Below, piece after piece: positions 6,612 to 6,914 of a stretch of 6,914 nucleotides of DNA; the first letter of the stretch is position 1, and each line of letters starts with the position of its first letter. The notes beneath the pieces were generated by a model. It was not told the DNA's origin. It saw only the letters and a program-made list of their open reading frames with translations, and searched no databases. The DNA is taken from NCBI GenBank assembly GCA_964562155.1, contig CAZLRU010000028.1:1-6914 (forward strand). Direction: 5' to 3'. A program made the position numbers and the translations under genes. The stretch is from JAGOUY01 sp964562155 (GTDB taxonomy: Bacteria; Patescibacteriota; Patescibacteriia; 2-12-FULL-60-25).

Positions 6612-6612
6612 T
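6585..6612 (+). promoter_or_regulatory. Weak candidate promoter overlapping the DUF5667 stop codon
   Basis: -35 CTGAAA (6585-6590, four of six), a 16-bp spacer, and -10 TCTAAT (6607-6612, five of six). A start near 6619 would begin the transcript about ten bases before the first hairpin of the 6629-6846 region and produce a leader of about 230 nt for the exported-protein gene. It is proposed because no better promoter was found nearer that gene; the match is modest and chance is possible. Confidence 0.3.
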
Positions 6613-6628
6613 GGACAAAGCGCGCATA

Positions 6629-6787
6629 CGTTCTCCACTCATCTTTCGGGTTTAGGGTCATAAACCTGAGGAACGAGTGGAGAACGGCTCGACGAACCGT
6701 CGAACGCCTTTGCTCGCTTGTGTTCAGTCTGCATTCCGGTGAACCCTAGAAAGGTCGAATGTTGGGTAATAACCAACATGGTTCACC
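6629..6787 (+). ncRNA. Candidate structured leader RNA or small RNA (three hairpins)
   Basis: Three consecutive helices on the plus strand. Hairpin 1 (6629-6686) has a perfect 12-bp outer stem, CGTTCTCCACTC with GAGTGGAGAACG (6675-6686). A 3x3 internal loop follows, then an 11-bp inner stem 6644-6654 with 6661-6671 (three G-U pairs) and the loop GGGTCA. Hairpin 2 follows at once: TCGACG (6689-6694) with CGTCGA (6698-6703), continued by GGC (6686-6688) with GCC (6706-6708) across a two-base bulge. Hairpin 3 (6738-6787) pairs GGTGAACC with GGTTCACC and encloses ATGTTGG (6759-6765) paired with CCAACAT (6773-6779), with a 13-nt one-sided bulge 6746-6758. I could not match it to RNase P, SRP RNA, tmRNA or a common riboswitch. 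It may be a cis leader of the gene at 6850 or a separate RNA. That it is structured is seen; that it is an RNA gene is inference. Confidence 0.4.
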
Positions 6788-6797
6788 TTCTTTATTC
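6738..6797 (+). terminator. Possible intrinsic terminator or attenuator (hairpin 3 plus T-rich tract)
   Basis: The 8+7 bp helix 6738-6787 is followed directly by TTCTTTATTC (6788-6797), seven T in ten. It could end the sigma/DUF5667 transcript, end a small RNA formed by hairpins 1-2, or act as an attenuator in the leader of the gene at 6850. The T tract is interrupted and the inner helix is separated by a 13-nt bulge, so this is weaker than the 4631-4663 terminator. Confidence 0.3.
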
Positions 6798-6832
6798 ACT
6801 CATCATTTCCTTCCCATTTTTGGGAGAAACGA

Positions 6833-6846
6833 GAACCAATAGGTTC
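6833..6846 (+). promoter_or_regulatory. Hairpin covering the ribosome binding site of the gene at 6850
   Basis: GAACC (6833-6837), loop AATA, GGTTC (6842-6846), ending three bases before the ATG. The only Shine-Dalgarno-like bases, AGG at 6841-6843 with six-base spacing, are partly in the stem, so folding would hinder initiation. A second small hairpin, 6811-6826 (TTCCCA with TGGGAG, one G-U, TTTT loop), precedes it. The same GAACC/GGTTC words occur in hairpin 3, so alternative pairing between the two is possible. Confidence 0.4.
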
Positions 6847-6849
6847 ATT

Positions 6850-6914
6850 ATGAGTCAAATTCTTAAGAAAACCCTTTCGGGCGTTGCTTCCCTTACGACC
6901 ATTTTGTGGTCCGT
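6850..6914 (+). CDS. N-terminus of a probable exported protein (cut by window end)
   Basis: Twenty-one complete codons are visible from ATG 6850: MSQILKKTLSGVASLTTILW and on. The pattern is a short basic n-region (KK at 6-7) followed by a hydrophobic, Ser/Thr-containing stretch, as in the first half of a signal peptide. The wording KKxLSGVASLTT(I/V)LWS resembles the start of large exported surface proteins I remember from Uhrbacteria-like CPR genomes; the mature domain is outside the window, so no function can be assigned. AGG at 6841-6843 gives a weak ribosome binding site six bases before the ATG. The long, repeat-rich upstream region suggests its expression is controlled separately from the sigma/DUF5667 pair. 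It was found by direct translation because too little lies inside the window for a long frame. Confidence 0.65.
   Translation, partial: MSQILKKTLSGVASLTTILWS

Noticed and set aside
6629..6787. RNase P RNA, SRP RNA, tmRNA, or a standard riboswitch (glycine, lysine, c-di-GMP, THF)
   Set aside because: The conserved core strings of these families are not present in this stretch as far as I can read; kept instead as an unassigned structured region.
1..6914. CRISPR array, insertion sequence, tRNA or rRNA genes, or prophage genes
   Set aside because: No regularly spaced direct repeats, transposase or integrase motifs, tRNA cloverleaf or rRNA segments were seen on either strand.

Overview
The window looks like a piece of a Candidatus Patescibacteria (CPR) chromosome, most probably of the Parcubacteria/Uhrbacteria kind. 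This is inferred from gene content, not from a marker gene. The clues are an ECF-type sigma factor followed by a DUF5667 membrane protein with the motif ALPGDFFYPIKL, two small membrane proteins of types I remember from CPR genomes, short intergenic gaps, few Shine-Dalgarno sequences, and a terminal gene whose N-terminus (KKTLSGVASLTTILWS) resembles exported CPR surface proteins. All nine visible stop codons are TAA or TAG, and no reading frame needs a recoded UGA.

Layout. (1) 1-756: the 3' part of glutamate racemase murI (+), which makes D-glutamate for peptidoglycan. (2) 753-1574: a class I SAM-dependent methyltransferase on the minus strand, whose stop codon overlaps that of murI. (3) 1575-1674: a divergent intergenic region with a TATAAT box. 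(4) 1675-3319: a tight plus-strand cluster of a two-TM small membrane protein, a second methyltransferase, a three-TM membrane protein and a YraN/UPF0102 nuclease-fold protein. (5) 3423-4613: a GT4 glycosyltransferase as its own transcription unit, with a TTGACA promoter and a small inverted repeat in front and a clear intrinsic terminator (4631-4663) behind. (6) 4753-6611: a sigma-70 family (ECF-like) factor and a single-TM DUF5667 protein 8 bp apart, probably a sigma/anti-sigma style pair. (7) 6612-6849: a non-coding stretch rich in inverted repeats, leading to (8) the start of a probable exported protein at 6850, cut by the window end.

The common theme is the cell envelope: peptidoglycan precursor, surface glycosylation, membrane proteins, an envelope-associated sigma module and an exported protein. 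The least explained part is 6612-6849. Five consecutive inverted repeats, including a 12-bp perfect outer helix and a helix followed by a T-rich tract, lie between the DUF5667 gene and the exported protein, and the last hairpin covers the likely ribosome binding site. It is a candidate structured leader or small RNA that I could not match to a known family.
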